From NCBI RefSeq assembly GCF_021129235.1, contig NZ_JAJOMA010000002.1:310001-374000 (forward strand): a stretch of 64,000 nt of DNA. The letters run 5' to 3'. Source of the DNA: Kineosporia mesophila. Lineage in GTDB: Bacteria > Actinomycetota > Actinomycetes > Actinomycetales > Kineosporiaceae. The notes beneath the pieces are model-generated. The model ran no database searches and had not been told where the DNA came from. It worked only from the letters and a program-made list of their open reading frames with translations. A program made the translations under genes and the position numbers. Below are positions 32,340 to 40,616 of the stretch, one piece after another. Within the stretch, counting starts at the first letter, position 1. Every line of letters begins with the position of its first letter.

Positions 32340-32939
32340 TCAGGCCCGGCCCGCACCCCGGACGAACTGTTCCACCGCGGTGTTCGCCAGCCCCTCGAGC
32401 AGGTCCGGCGGGGCCAGATGGCCGTTGGTCATCGCGGCGATGCCGTGCATGGTCGCGAACAGCACGATGCCGATCTGGTCGATCGGGCCCTCGCGCAGCA
32501 CGCCCTGCACCTGCCCCTCCTGGAGCAGATCTTCCAGCAGGGTGAACGACGGCTGGGCCGCCGCCAGGAACACATCGGCGTTCTCGCCGTGCTTGCGCGA
32601 GAACATCAGTTCCAGCAGCGCCGCGTCGCGGGTCGCGAACCGCGTGTAGGTCTGGGTCAGCGCCTTCAGGCGGGCCACGAAATCATCCCCGGCCCGCGCC
32701 ACCGCCGCCCGCAGCTCGGTGTCGATCCGCTGGAAACCGTTGACGGCCAGCGCGTCGAGAAGGGACTGCCGGTCGGGGAAATGGCGGCGCGGGGCGGCAT
32801 GACTGACGCCCACCTGACGCGCCAGGTCACGCAGCGACAGCGCGTCGACGCCACTCTCGCGGGCGGTCTGCTCGGCGGCCGCGAGCAGTGCCGCGCGCAG
32901 ATTTCCGTGGTGGTAACGCTCGTCGGTCTCGGCTGGCAC
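32340..32939 (-). CDS. TetR/AcrR-family regulator
   Basis: 199 residues starting at GTG 32939. The HTH is LRAALLAAAEQTARESG then DALSLRDLARQVGVSHAAPRRHFPDRQSLL, placed as in the TetR family. The ligand domain resembles the WHG type (KALTQTYTRFATRDAALLELMFSR). It diverges from an SDR gene. The 63-bp gap holds a perfect palindrome overlapping the SDR promoter, so it most likely represses that SDR and itself. Confidence 0.92.
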   Translation of the reverse strand: MPAETDERYHHGNLRAALLAAAEQTARESGVDALSLRDLARQVGVSHAAPRRHFPDRQSLLDALAVNGFQRIDTELRAAVARAGDDFVARLKALTQTYTRFATRDAALLELMFSRKHGENADVFLAAAQPSFTLLEDLLQEGQVQGVLREGPIDQIGIVLFATMHGIAAMTNGHLAPPDLLEGLANTAVEQFVRGAGRA

Positions 32940-32965
32940 GGCCTTAGCCTACCCGGATGTTGGCG

Positions 32966-32995
32966 TTGACTACATAAGTAGTCGATGCCTACATT
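32966..32995 (+). promoter_or_regulatory. SDR promoter overlapped by TetR palindrome
   Basis: GACTAC-ATAA-GTAGTC (32968-32983) is a perfect 6-bp-arm palindrome. It covers a -35 (TTGACT, 32966-32971) and the spacer. TACATT (32990-32995) is a good -10 at 18-bp spacing. That places the transcription start at about 33002-33003, on the GTG start codon itself. Confidence 0.7.
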
Positions 32996-33002
32996 GTTGT
33001 CT

Positions 33003-33875
33003 GTGACTACATTCAGCGTTCCCTCCCAGGACGGCCGCACGGTCGTCGTCACCGGCGCCAGCAGCGGGATCGGCCTGGCGGCGACCCGGGCGCTCGCCGC
33101 CGCCGGTGCGCATGTCGTTCTCGCCGTGCGCAATCCCGAGAAAGGACGCCGGGCCGCCGCGTCCCTGGCCGGGTCGACCGAGGTACGTGTGCTGGACCTG
33201 GCCGAACTGGCGTCGGTGCGGGCGTTCGCCGCCGGATTCGACCGGCCCATCGATCTTCTCGTCAACAACGCCGGCATCATGATGCCCCCGCTCCAGCGCA
33301 CCGCCGACGGCTTCGAGTCGCAGTTCGGCACCAACCACCTCGGGCACTTCGCGCTGACCAACCTGCTGCTGTCCCAGATCAGAGGACGCGTCGTCACCGT
33401 CTCGTCCAACGGTCACCGGGCCGGTGCGGTCGACTTCGCCGATCTCAACTGGGAACGCCGCCCCTACCGGCCCTTTCCCGCCTACGCCCAGTCGAAGCTG
33501 GCGAACCTGCTGTTCACGGCCGAGCTCCAGCGCCGCCTGACGGACGCCGGTTCCCCGGTGATCGCGACCGCCGCCCATCCGGGGCTGGCGGCGACCAACC
33601 TCGGCCACTCGTTCAGCGACCGGCCCGGACTGTCGCTCATGGTCCGGGTGAGCAACCGGCTGGCCCAGAGCGAGGACGGCGGCGCCCTGCCGACCCTCTT
33701 CGCCGCCACCGCCGACGTTCCGCGCAATGCCTACGCCGGCCCGACCGGCTTCCTGCGTTCGCGGGGTGAGCCCGGGCTGATCACCCCGTCGAAGGCGGCC
33801 CGCGACGCCGACGTGGCCCGGCGGCTCTGGACGGTGTCGGAAGACCTGACCGGAGTGACCTTCCCGGCCCTGTGA
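33003..33875 (+). CDS. Short-chain dehydrogenase (retinol dehydrogenase-like)
   Basis: 290 residues from GTG 33003; an ATG at 32985 is in frame but lies inside the predicted promoter. The cofactor loop is TGASSGIGLAA, NNAG is in LLVNNAGIMM, catalytic Ser is in VTVSSNGH and the Tyr/Lys pair is YAQSKLAN. It belongs to the SDR group with a long C-terminal segment, often annotated as an oxidoreductase acting on retinol- or protochlorophyllide-like substrates. It probably has a leaderless mRNA. It is controlled by the divergent TetR. Confidence 0.92.
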   Translation: MTTFSVPSQDGRTVVVTGASSGIGLAATRALAAAGAHVVLAVRNPEKGRRAAASLAGSTEVRVLDLAELASVRAFAAGFDRPIDLLVNNAGIMMPPLQRTADGFESQFGTNHLGHFALTNLLLSQIRGRVVTVSSNGHRAGAVDFADLNWERRPYRPFPAYAQSKLANLLFTAELQRRLTDAGSPVIATAAHPGLAATNLGHSFSDRPGLSLMVRVSNRLAQSEDGGALPTLFAATADVPRNAYAGPTGFLRSRGEPGLITPSKAARDADVARRLWTVSEDLTGVTFPAL

Positions 33876-33888
33876 CCCCCAATCCTTG

Positions 33889-33975
33889 TCCGTGATCATG
33901 CAAAACCTCCCCGGCGTTCTAGAACTCTTCGCCCGGGAGTTCTAGAACTCTGGGGAGATCTTGCATGATCACGGA
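33889..33975. repeat. Dispersed palindrome, copy 1 (GTGATCATGC family)
   Basis: Outer arms TCCGTGATCATGCAA (33889-33903) and TTGCATGATCACGGA (33961-33975) are perfect. Inside are CTCCCC/GGGGAG and paired GTTCTAGAAC blocks, so the 87-bp element can form one long cruciform. It lies between the SDR gene and the Lrp gene. The same arms occur at 36932-37014 and 62141-62184. Confidence 0.85.
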
Positions 33976-33991
33976 GGGTTGGAGGATCACG

Positions 33992-34008
33992 AACTAAGGG
34001 CGTTAGTT
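33992..34008. promoter_or_regulatory. AACTAA-N5-TTAGTT inverted repeat upstream of the Lrp gene
   Basis: The 6-bp arms end 8 bp before ATG 34016. Autoregulation by the Lrp-type protein, or a leader stem, are both possible. Confidence 0.4.
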
Positions 34009-34015
34009 TGGCCGG

Positions 34016-34480
34016 ATGGACGAACGAGATGCGGCGATTCTGACTGAGCTGCAGCAGAACGCCCGCCTGACCAACCGGCAGCTGGCGGCGCGGGTGGGGC
34101 TGGCGCCCTCGAGCACCCTCGTGCGCACCCGGGCGCTGGAGCGGTCGGGGGTGCTCGCCGGGTATCACGCCCGCGTCGACCTGACCCGGATCGGGCGCGG
34201 GGTGCAGGCCATGATCGCGTTCCAGGTGCGGCCGCTGAGCCGTGACGTGATCCAGGGTTTCAAGGCCTTCGCGCTCGCGCAGCCCGAGGTGCTGGCCGTC
34301 TACGTGGTGGCCGGCAGCGAGGACTTCCTGGTGCACGTGGCGGTGCCGAGCGTCGACGCGATGCACGGCATGCTCGTCGACCGGTTCAGTGCCCGTAAGG
34401 AGGTCATCGGGTTCCGGACCTCGCTGCTCTACGAGCACACCGAGAACCGGACCGTGGCGCCGACCGCACTGGACGGCTGA
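34016..34480 (+). CDS. Lrp/AsnC-family transcriptional regulator
   Basis: 154 residues. The N-terminal HTH is DAAILTELQQNARLTNRQ then LAARVGLAPSSTLVRTRALE. The C-terminal RAM domain (GVQAMIAFQVRPL ... VLAVYVVAGSEDFLVHVAV) binds amino acids and oligomerises. The next gene is an amino-acid dehydrogenase, and five GTTCG elements lie between the two. This is the classical Lrp-target layout, with control of amino-acid catabolism inferred. Confidence 0.93.
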   Translation: MDERDAAILTELQQNARLTNRQLAARVGLAPSSTLVRTRALERSGVLAGYHARVDLTRIGRGVQAMIAFQVRPLSRDVIQGFKAFALAQPEVLAVYVVAGSEDFLVHVAVPSVDAMHGMLVDRFSARKEVIGFRTSLLYEHTENRTVAPTALDG

Positions 34481-34501
34481 TCGGGGCATGTGCCGAACTT
34501 T

Positions 34502-34571
34502 GTTCGGTTGAACGAACGGTGGTTCGGAGCAGGGCGCACGTTGTTCGCCGATCCCGTTCGAGGGTCGTTCG
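34502..34571. promoter_or_regulatory. Cluster of five GTTCG elements, candidate Lrp array
   Basis: GTTCG occurs at 34502, 34522, 34543, 34556 and 34567. The first forms an inverted pair with CGAAC (GTTCG-GTTGAA-CGAAC). Spacings of 20 and 21 bp are two helical turns and the last is 11. Lrp proteins bind phased sites cooperatively. Confidence 0.5.
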
Positions 34572-34589
34572 GCGTGTTGTCCTGCCTCC

Positions 34590-35615
34590 ATGGAAACCCT
34601 TACAGCTGAACAGGTCCGGATCGAGCGCGGGCCCCGGTCGGGGCAGCTGATCATGATCGGCATCGACTCGGCACGGCTGGGTCCGGCGCTGGGTGGCTGC
34701 CGGATCAAGCCCTATGACCGCTGGCAGGACGGTCTCGACGACGTGCTGAGGCTGTCCGCCGCGATGACCCGGAAGGCAGCCCTGGCCGGGCTGGACCACG
34801 GGGGCGGCAAGACCGTCGTGGCCCTGGACGGCAGCGCCTTCGACCGGGACGACCTGCTCGCCGACATCGCCGGGCTGATCGAGGATCTGGACGGCCGGTA
34901 CATCACCGGCCCGGACATCGGCACCGGCCCGGCCGACATGGGGGTTCTGCACCGCCACACCCCGCACGTGCTCTGCCGTCCCGAGGAGGAGGGTGGCAGC
35001 GGTGACTCGTCCGGGCCCACGGCGTTGGGTGTGCGCAGCTCGATCGAGGCCGTCTGCGAGCACCTCTGGCCCGGGCGAGACCTTGCGGACCTGCGGTTCA
35101 CCCTGATCGGGCTCGGCCACGTCGGGGCCCGCATCGGTCACTGGCTGGCCGGGCGGGGCGCCCGGCTGACGGTGACCGACCTCGATCCCGGGCGCAAAAC
35201 CCTGGCGCGGCAATGGAATGCCACCTGGACCACCCCGGAACGGGCGCTGTCGGCGGAGGCCGACGTCCTCGTCCCCTGCGCGACCGGAGGCCTCCTGACC
35301 GCGGCGACCACCTCGTCCGTTGCTGCCGGAGCCGTGGTCGGTGCGGCCAACAATCAGCTCGACCACGACGACACCGCACAGCTGCTGCACGCCCGCGGCG
35401 TGCTGTGGGCGCCGGACACCGTGGTCAGCGGGGGCGGGATCATCGCCTCGGTGGCGCGGGAGCTGCGGGGCGCGAGTGCGCCGGAGGCCGAGCGGGAGGT
35501 GCTGGGCATCGGCCCGCGCCTGGCCACGATTCTCGACGACGCCCGGGCGCGCGGCATCACCCCGCTGCGGGCCTCGCAGGGTCTGGTCGACCTGCGCCTG
35601 CGGACAGGGCGATGA
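34590..35615 (+). CDS. Glu/Leu/Phe/Val-type amino-acid dehydrogenase
   Basis: 341 residues. The substrate domain has LGGCRIKPY, the family segment LRLSAAMTRKAALAGL and the Gly-rich DHGGGKTVV. A PDIGT segment and Rossmann domain follow (FTLIGLGHVGARIGHWL). VGAANNQL matches the leucine/phenylalanine/valine dehydrogenase group. It oxidatively deaminates a branched-chain or aromatic amino acid with NAD; the exact substrate is undetermined. It lies downstream of an Lrp regulator and its GTTCG cluster. Confidence 0.9.
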   Translation: METLTAEQVRIERGPRSGQLIMIGIDSARLGPALGGCRIKPYDRWQDGLDDVLRLSAAMTRKAALAGLDHGGGKTVVALDGSAFDRDDLLADIAGLIEDLDGRYITGPDIGTGPADMGVLHRHTPHVLCRPEEEGGSGDSSGPTALGVRSSIEAVCEHLWPGRDLADLRFTLIGLGHVGARIGHWLAGRGARLTVTDLDPGRKTLARQWNATWTTPERALSAEADVLVPCATGGLLTAATTSSVAAGAVVGAANNQLDHDDTAQLLHARGVLWAPDTVVSGGGIIASVARELRGASAPEAEREVLGIGPRLATILDDARARGITPLRASQGLVDLRLRTGR

Positions 35616-35868
35616 TGCGTGAAGGCCCCGGGAATGCCAAGGATAATGCGGTGGGCGGTCCGGATATCTGGCATAACAGTAAGCCCCCGGAAAAGCCATG
35701 AATAAGTCTGGCACTGGACGTTGCATTTCGACCGCTTGACGCCTGGTGTGCGAGCAGTAAAACTCCTGGCACGAACCGGCCGGCCGGATTCTCGAGGGTA
35801 CTCGGTGGCCGGACGCAGGAGTTCGCAAACAATTCGACGACATCGTTCCCGCACTGCCGTAACCAAAA

Positions 35869-35884
35869 TTGTGAACGTTAACAA
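35869..35884. promoter_or_regulatory. LacI-type operator upstream of the sugar ABC operon
   Basis: TTGTGAACGTTAACAA is palindromic about ACGT at 14 of 16 positions and lies 31 bp before the substrate-binding protein ATG. LacI-family operators have this form. No LacI gene is in the window. The 300 bp before the operon contain no gene. Confidence 0.6.
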
Positions 35885-35915
35885 CGGGGTTGGCGTGGTG
35901 CGTCAGGAGGCTGGG

Positions 35916-36899
35916 ATGTTCAGGAAACGGGCCGGTGTACTGCTCACGGCAGCGTTGCTCGTCAGTGTGCTGGGCGCCTGTGGTGACGACGACTCGGGCG
36001 ACGGTGGGGGTGGCGGTGGTGACAAGCTGACCATTGGCTTCGCCCAGGTGGGCGCCGAAAGTGGCTGGCGTACAGCAAATACCAAGTCGATTCAGGAATC
36101 GGCCAAGGCGGCCGGGGTCGAGCTGAAGTTCTCCGACGCGCAGGGCAAGCAGGAGAACCAGATCAAGGCGATCCGGTCGTTCATCACTCAGCGGGTCGAC
36201 GTGATCGCCTTCTCGCCGGTGGTGGAGTCGGGCTGGGACACCGTGCTGAAGGAAGCCAAGGACGCCGAGATCCCGGTGATTCTCACGGACCGGGCCATCG
36301 ATTCGACCGACGAAAGTCTTTACGAAAGTTTTATCGGCTCGGATTTCGTCCTGGAGGGCAAGAAGGCCGGTGAATGGCTGGTCGAGGACGAGAAGGACGA
36401 GCCCGGCCCGGTGAACATCGTCGAGCTCCAGGGAACCCCGGGCGCGGCCCCGGCGAACGACCGTAAGGCCGGTTTCGCCGACGCCATCAAGGCCGACCCG
36501 AAATTCAAGATCATCGCTTCGCAGACGGGTCAGTTCACCCGCACCGACGGCAAGCAGGTGATGGAGACCTTCCTCAAGTCGCACCCCGACATCGACGTGC
36601 TCTATGCCCACAACGACGACATGGGCCTGGGTGCGATCGAGGCGATCGAGGCGGCCGGCAAGACCCCGGGCAAGGACATCAAGATCATCACGGTGGACGC
36701 TGTCAAGGACGGCATGACCGCGCTGTCCGAGGGGAAGATCAACTTCATCGTCGAGTGCAGCCCGCTGCTCGGGCCGCAACTCATGGACCTGGCCAAGACC
36801 GTCGCCGACGGCGGCACCGTGGACAAGCGGGTGCTGACGGAGGAGACGACCTTCACGCCGGAGCAGGCGAAGGAAGTCCTCCCCGAGCGCAAGTACTGA
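35916..36899 (+). CDS. ytfQ: Sugar ABC transporter substrate-binding lipoprotein (YtfQ-like)
   Basis: 327 residues starting at ATG 35916, with CAGGAGG upstream. A lipoprotein signal peptide with lipobox VLGACGDDD is followed by a Gly/Asp linker. The periplasmic-binding fold of the ribose/galactose type (LTIGFAQVGAESGWRTANT, DVIAFSPVVESGWDTVLKEA, ILTDRAID) matches galactofuranose-binding YtfQ closely in pattern. It is the first gene of a four-gene import operon. A 22-bp-arm palindrome directly downstream may stabilise its mRNA relative to the distal genes. Confidence 0.9.
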   Translation: MFRKRAGVLLTAALLVSVLGACGDDDSGDGGGGGGDKLTIGFAQVGAESGWRTANTKSIQESAKAAGVELKFSDAQGKQENQIKAIRSFITQRVDVIAFSPVVESGWDTVLKEAKDAEIPVILTDRAIDSTDESLYESFIGSDFVLEGKKAGEWLVEDEKDEPGPVNIVELQGTPGAAPANDRKAGFADAIKADPKFKIIASQTGQFTRTDGKQVMETFLKSHPDIDVLYAHNDDMGLGAIEAIEAAGKTPGKDIKIITVDAVKDGMTALSEGKINFIVECSPLLGPQLMDLAKTVADGGTVDKRVLTEETTFTPEQAKEVLPERKY

Positions 36900-36931
36900 G
36901 CAGCTGACCTACCCACCCACCCACTTCTGGT

Positions 36932-37014
36932 CGTGATCATGCAGAACCTCCCCGGAGTTCTGGAACTGTCGTCGCGGGAGTTCTAGAACACTGGGGAGGT
37001 TCTGCATGATCACG
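36932..37014. repeat. Dispersed palindrome, copy 2, inside the ABC operon
   Basis: Left arm 36932-36953 (CGTGATCATGCAGAACCTCC...) and right arm 36993-37014 are perfectly complementary over 22 bp. The interior has imperfect GGAGTTCTGGAACT / AGTTCTAGAACA pairing. The element fills the gap between the binding-protein stop and the ATPase ribosome site. Confidence 0.88.
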
Positions 37015-37024
37015 GGGGAGACGT

Positions 37025-38545
37025 ATGAGCGCTGACGATGACGTGGTTCTCGAGATGACGGGGATCCGCAAGGTTTTCCCCGGGGTGGTGGCGCTGGACG
37101 GCGTCGACCTGTGGTTGCGGGCCGGTGAGGTGCACGCGCTGATGGGTGAGAACGGGGCCGGGAAGTCCACCCTGATCAAGGTTCTCACCGGGGTGTACGA
37201 CATCGACGGGGGTGACGTGCGGCTGGCCGGGCAGCCGGTGCGGTTCGGCGGGCCCCTGGCCGCGCAGCAGGCCGGGATCAGCACGGTCTACCAGGAGGTG
37301 AATCTCTGCGCGAATCTCTCCGTCGCGGAGAACATCCTGCTGGGCCGCGAACCCCGGCGCCTGGGTAAGATCCGGTGGGGCGCGATGCGGCGCCGGGCCC
37401 GGGAGCTGCTGGCCGGGCTCGACCTGGACCTGGACGTCACCGCGCCGCTGAGTACCTACTCGCTGGCGATCCAGCAGATGGTCGCGATCGCCCGGGCCGT
37501 CGACATCGATGCCAAGGTGCTCATCCTCGACGAGCCCACCTCCAGCCTCGATGCCTCCGAGGTGCAGCGGCTCTTCGAGGTGATGCGGCGGCTGAAGAAC
37601 CAGGGCGTGGCGATCGTCTTCGTGTCGCACTTCCTCGACCAGGTCTACCAGGTCGCCGACCGGATGACCGTGCTGCGCAACGGCACGCTGGTGGGGGAGT
37701 TCCGCACCGCCGAGTTGCCGCCGATGCGGCTGGTGGCCGCGATGATCGGTAAGGAACTGGCCACGCTGGAAGATCTGGAGAAGCAGCCGACCGGGCGGGT
37801 GCAGAAGGCCGAGCCGTTGCTGGAGGCCGAGGACCTGGGCCGTCAGGGCGGGATCGAGCCGTTCACGCTGAGCATCCACGCCGGGGAGATCGTCGGTCTG
37901 GCCGGGCTTCTCGGATCGGGGCGCACCGAGCTGGCGCGGTTGCTGTTCGGGGCCGACCGGGCGGACGCGGGCCGGCTGAAGGTCGACGGCAAGAACGCGG
38001 TGTTCCGGACGCCTCGCGCGGCCATGAGCCGCGGTATCGCCTTCTCCTCGGAGAACCGGCGCACCGAGGGGGTGGTCGGGGACCTGAGTGTGCGGGACAA
38101 CGTCATCCTGGCGTTGCAGGCCTCACGCGGCTGGATGCGGCCGGTCTCGCGGCGGCGGGCCGACGAGCTGGCGGACCAGTACATCAAGGCCCTGCAGATC
38201 CGCCCGGCCGATCCCGACCGCCTGGTCAAGGACCTGAGCGGCGGCAACCAGCAGAAGGTGCTGCTGGCGCGGTGGCTGATCACGCAGCCCCGGTTGTTCA
38301 TCGTGGACGAGCCCACGCGCGGCATCGATGTCGGGGCCAAGGCCGAGATTCAGCGGCTGATAGCAGAACTCGCCGACGGCGGGATGGCGGTGCTGTTCGT
38401 CAGCGCCGAGCTGGAAGAGGTGCTGCGCCTCAGCCACAAGATCGAGATCCTGCGGGAGCGCCGTCTGGTGGAGGAACTGGAGAACACCGACGCCGTGGAC
38501 GCGACGAGGATCATGCAGACGATTGCCGGGGAGCAGGCGTCATGA
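37025..38545 (+). CDS. ytfR: Sugar ABC transporter ATPase with two ABC domains (YtfR-like)
   Basis: 506 residues. The first ABC domain has Walker A GENGAGKST, a diverged signature region STYSLAIQQMVAIARA and Walker B LILDEPTSSLD. The second has a degenerate P-loop (LLGSGRTEL), a consensus signature LSGGNQQKVLLARW and FIVDEPTRGIDVG. This is the ribose/galactofuranose-type tandem ATPase. Its ATG lies 10 bp after the intra-operon palindrome. The end overlaps the permease start as ATGA. Confidence 0.95.
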   Translation: MSADDDVVLEMTGIRKVFPGVVALDGVDLWLRAGEVHALMGENGAGKSTLIKVLTGVYDIDGGDVRLAGQPVRFGGPLAAQQAGISTVYQEVNLCANLSVAENILLGREPRRLGKIRWGAMRRRARELLAGLDLDLDVTAPLSTYSLAIQQMVAIARAVDIDAKVLILDEPTSSLDASEVQRLFEVMRRLKNQGVAIVFVSHFLDQVYQVADRMTVLRNGTLVGEFRTAELPPMRLVAAMIGKELATLEDLEKQPTGRVQKAEPLLEAEDLGRQGGIEPFTLSIHAGEIVGLAGLLGSGRTELARLLFGADRADAGRLKVDGKNAVFRTPRAAMSRGIAFSSENRRTEGVVGDLSVRDNVILALQASRGWMRPVSRRRADELADQYIKALQIRPADPDRLVKDLSGGNQQKVLLARWLITQPRLFIVDEPTRGIDVGAKAEIQRLIAELADGGMAVLFVSAELEEVLRLSHKIEILRERRLVEELENTDAVDATRIMQTIAGEQAS

Positions 38546-39564
38546 CCTTCCACAAGCACCACCTGTTCTGGCCCTTCGCGGTCTTCGTGCTGCTGCTGGT
38601 GCTGAACATCTTCTTCTCGAACAACTTCTTCAGTATCACCGTGCACGACGGCCACCTCTACGGCTCGCTGATCGACATCGCCCGGCGCGCGGCCCCCCTG
38701 ATCCTGGTCGGGGTGGGGATGACGCTGGTCATCGCGACCGGCGGCATCGACCTGTCGGTGGGCTCGGTGATGGCCGTCAGCGGTGCACTGTCGTGCCTGC
38801 TGATCGGTGACCTGGGCGACCCGGACGGCGTCGCCGGGGTGCTCGGGGCCATCGCGGTCGCCCTGCTGCTGTGCCTGGGACTCGGCGTCTGGAACGGGTT
38901 CCTGGTCTCGGTGATCGGGATCCAGCCGATCGTGGCCACCCTCATCCTGATGGTCGCGGGCCGGGGCCTGGCCCAGCTGATCACCGGCGGGCAGATCCTC
39001 AACGTGACGTCCGCGCCGTACCGGGTGATCGGGGCCGGGTACTTCCTGGCCCTGCCGGTGTCGGTGCTCATCGCTGTGGCCGTCGCGATCGTCGCCGGCC
39101 TGCTGACCCGCCGCACGGCGCTCGGTCTGCTGCTGCAGTCGGTCGGCGGCAGCCCGGCCGCGAGCCGCCTGGCGGGTATTCAGGCGCGCGGCCTGACCTG
39201 GCTGGTCTACGTGATCGCGGCGGTCTGCGCCGGGATCGCCGGGCTGATCTACAGCTCCAACGTGGCCAGCGCCGACAGCAACGCGGCCGGCAACCTGATT
39301 GAGCTGGACGCCATCCTCGCGGTCGTCATCGGCGGCACCGCCCTGACCGGGGGCCGGTTCTCGCTGTCCGGCACGGTGCTCGGCGCGGTGCTGATCGAGA
39401 CGCTGAACGTGACCATCCTCAGCGTCGGCATCCCGGTCGAGGCCACGCTCCTGTTCAAGGCGGTCGTCGTGGTCGTGCTCTGCCTCGGCCAGTCCCCGGC
39501 CTTCCGCGAGCGCGTGCTCCGGCGGCGCACACCGGTTGTCGCCACGAAGGAGGTTGCCGCGTGA
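38542..39564 (+). CDS. ytfT: Sugar ABC transporter permease (YtfT-like)
   Basis: 340 residues and about nine to ten membrane segments. The BPD_transp_2 family motif is VGMTLVIATGGIDLSVGSV, and the C-terminal conserved loop is AVVIGGTALTGGRFSLSG. ATG 38542 overlaps the ATPase stop (ATGA), and its own stop overlaps the next permease (GTGA), so it is tightly coupled. It forms a heterodimer with the following permease in YtfT/YjfF systems. Confidence 0.93.
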   Translation: MTFHKHHLFWPFAVFVLLLVLNIFFSNNFFSITVHDGHLYGSLIDIARRAAPLILVGVGMTLVIATGGIDLSVGSVMAVSGALSCLLIGDLGDPDGVAGVLGAIAVALLLCLGLGVWNGFLVSVIGIQPIVATLILMVAGRGLAQLITGGQILNVTSAPYRVIGAGYFLALPVSVLIAVAVAIVAGLLTRRTALGLLLQSVGGSPAASRLAGIQARGLTWLVYVIAAVCAGIAGLIYSSNVASADSNAAGNLIELDAILAVVIGGTALTGGRFSLSGTVLGAVLIETLNVTILSVGIPVEATLLFKAVVVVVLCLGQSPAFRERVLRRRTPVVATKEVAA

Positions 39565-40592
39565 CCACGGACACCACCGCACCCGACCAGACCCCCTCGT
39601 CCATCATTGGACGCCCGAAAAGGCAACGCTGGCAACCGGACCGCCAGCACGTCCCGGTCATCGCCACCCTGACGCTGCTGGCGTTCATGTACGGCATCGG
39701 GGTGGTGAACTACGAGGGGTTCGACGACATCCAGGTCGTGCTGAACATCTTCGTGGACGGCGCCTTCCTGCTGGTGGTCGCGGTCGGGATGACCTTCGTG
39801 ATCCTCACCGGCGGAATCGACCTGTCGGTGGGGGCCGTGATCGCCCTGACCACGACGCTGGGCGCGACCCTGCTGCACGCCGGCTGGCCCGCGGGAGTCG
39901 TTCTGCCGCTGCTGCTCCTGCTCGGCACCACGCTGGGGCTGGCGATGGGCGCGGTGATCCACTACTTCGAGGTCGAGCCGTTCATCGCCACGCTGGCCGG
40001 GATGTTCCTCGCCCGGGGCCTGGCCCTGCTGATCAACCGCAACTCGATCCCGATCGACAACGGGTTCTGGGTCTCGGTGGCCCAGGAGCGCATCCGTTTC
40101 GACAAGGGCGTGTTCATCTCGAGCAGCGTCGTCATCGCCCTGCTGGTGGTGCTGGTCGCCGCGATCGTGCTGGCCTGGACCCGGTTCGGCCGTTGCGTCT
40201 ACGCGATCGGCGGGAACGCCGATTCCGCGCTGTTGATGGGCCTTCCCGTGGCCCGCACGCGGGTCGCGGTGTACGGCATCAGCGGGTTCTGCGCGGCGCT
40301 GGGCGGGGTGCTGTACAGCTTTTACACGCTGTCCGGCTACAGCCTGCACGCCCAGGGCCTGGAGCTGGACGCGATCGCCGCGGTGGTGATCGGCGGGGTG
40401 CTGCTCGCGGGCGGGTCGGGCTACCTGTTCGGCACCGTGCTGGGGGTTCTCGTGCTCGGGCTGATCCAGACCATCATCACGTTCCAGGGCACCCTGAGTT
40501 CGTGGTGGACGCGGATCGTGGTCGGGGTGCTGCTCTTCGCGTTCATCGTTCTGCAGCGGGTGGTCGCCGGAAAGCGGTCCGTGCAGCGCTGA
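39561..40592 (+). CDS. yjfF: Sugar ABC transporter permease (YjfF-like)
   Basis: 343 residues starting at GTG 39561. About nine membrane spans, with the family motif VGMTFVILTGGIDLSVGAV and the C-terminal VVIGGVLLAGGSGYLFG loop. The hydrophilic N-terminus of about 30 residues is typical of YjfF. It completes the importer: binding lipoprotein, tandem ATPase and two permeases. No catabolic kinase or isomerase for the sugar is adjacent. Confidence 0.93.
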   Translation: MTTDTTAPDQTPSSIIGRPKRQRWQPDRQHVPVIATLTLLAFMYGIGVVNYEGFDDIQVVLNIFVDGAFLLVVAVGMTFVILTGGIDLSVGAVIALTTTLGATLLHAGWPAGVVLPLLLLLGTTLGLAMGAVIHYFEVEPFIATLAGMFLARGLALLINRNSIPIDNGFWVSVAQERIRFDKGVFISSSVVIALLVVLVAAIVLAWTRFGRCVYAIGGNADSALLMGLPVARTRVAVYGISGFCAALGGVLYSFYTLSGYSLHAQGLELDAIAAVVIGGVLLAGGSGYLFGTVLGVLVLGLIQTIITFQGTLSSWWTRIVVGVLLFAFIVLQRVVAGKRSVQR

Positions 40593-40616
40593 ACCGGGTG
40601 CGTACAGTACGGGCGC

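Noticed and set aside
33889-33975. Insertion-sequence end
   Set aside because: The element is an intact hairpin with no transposase; it fits a REP/MITE-like repeat better.
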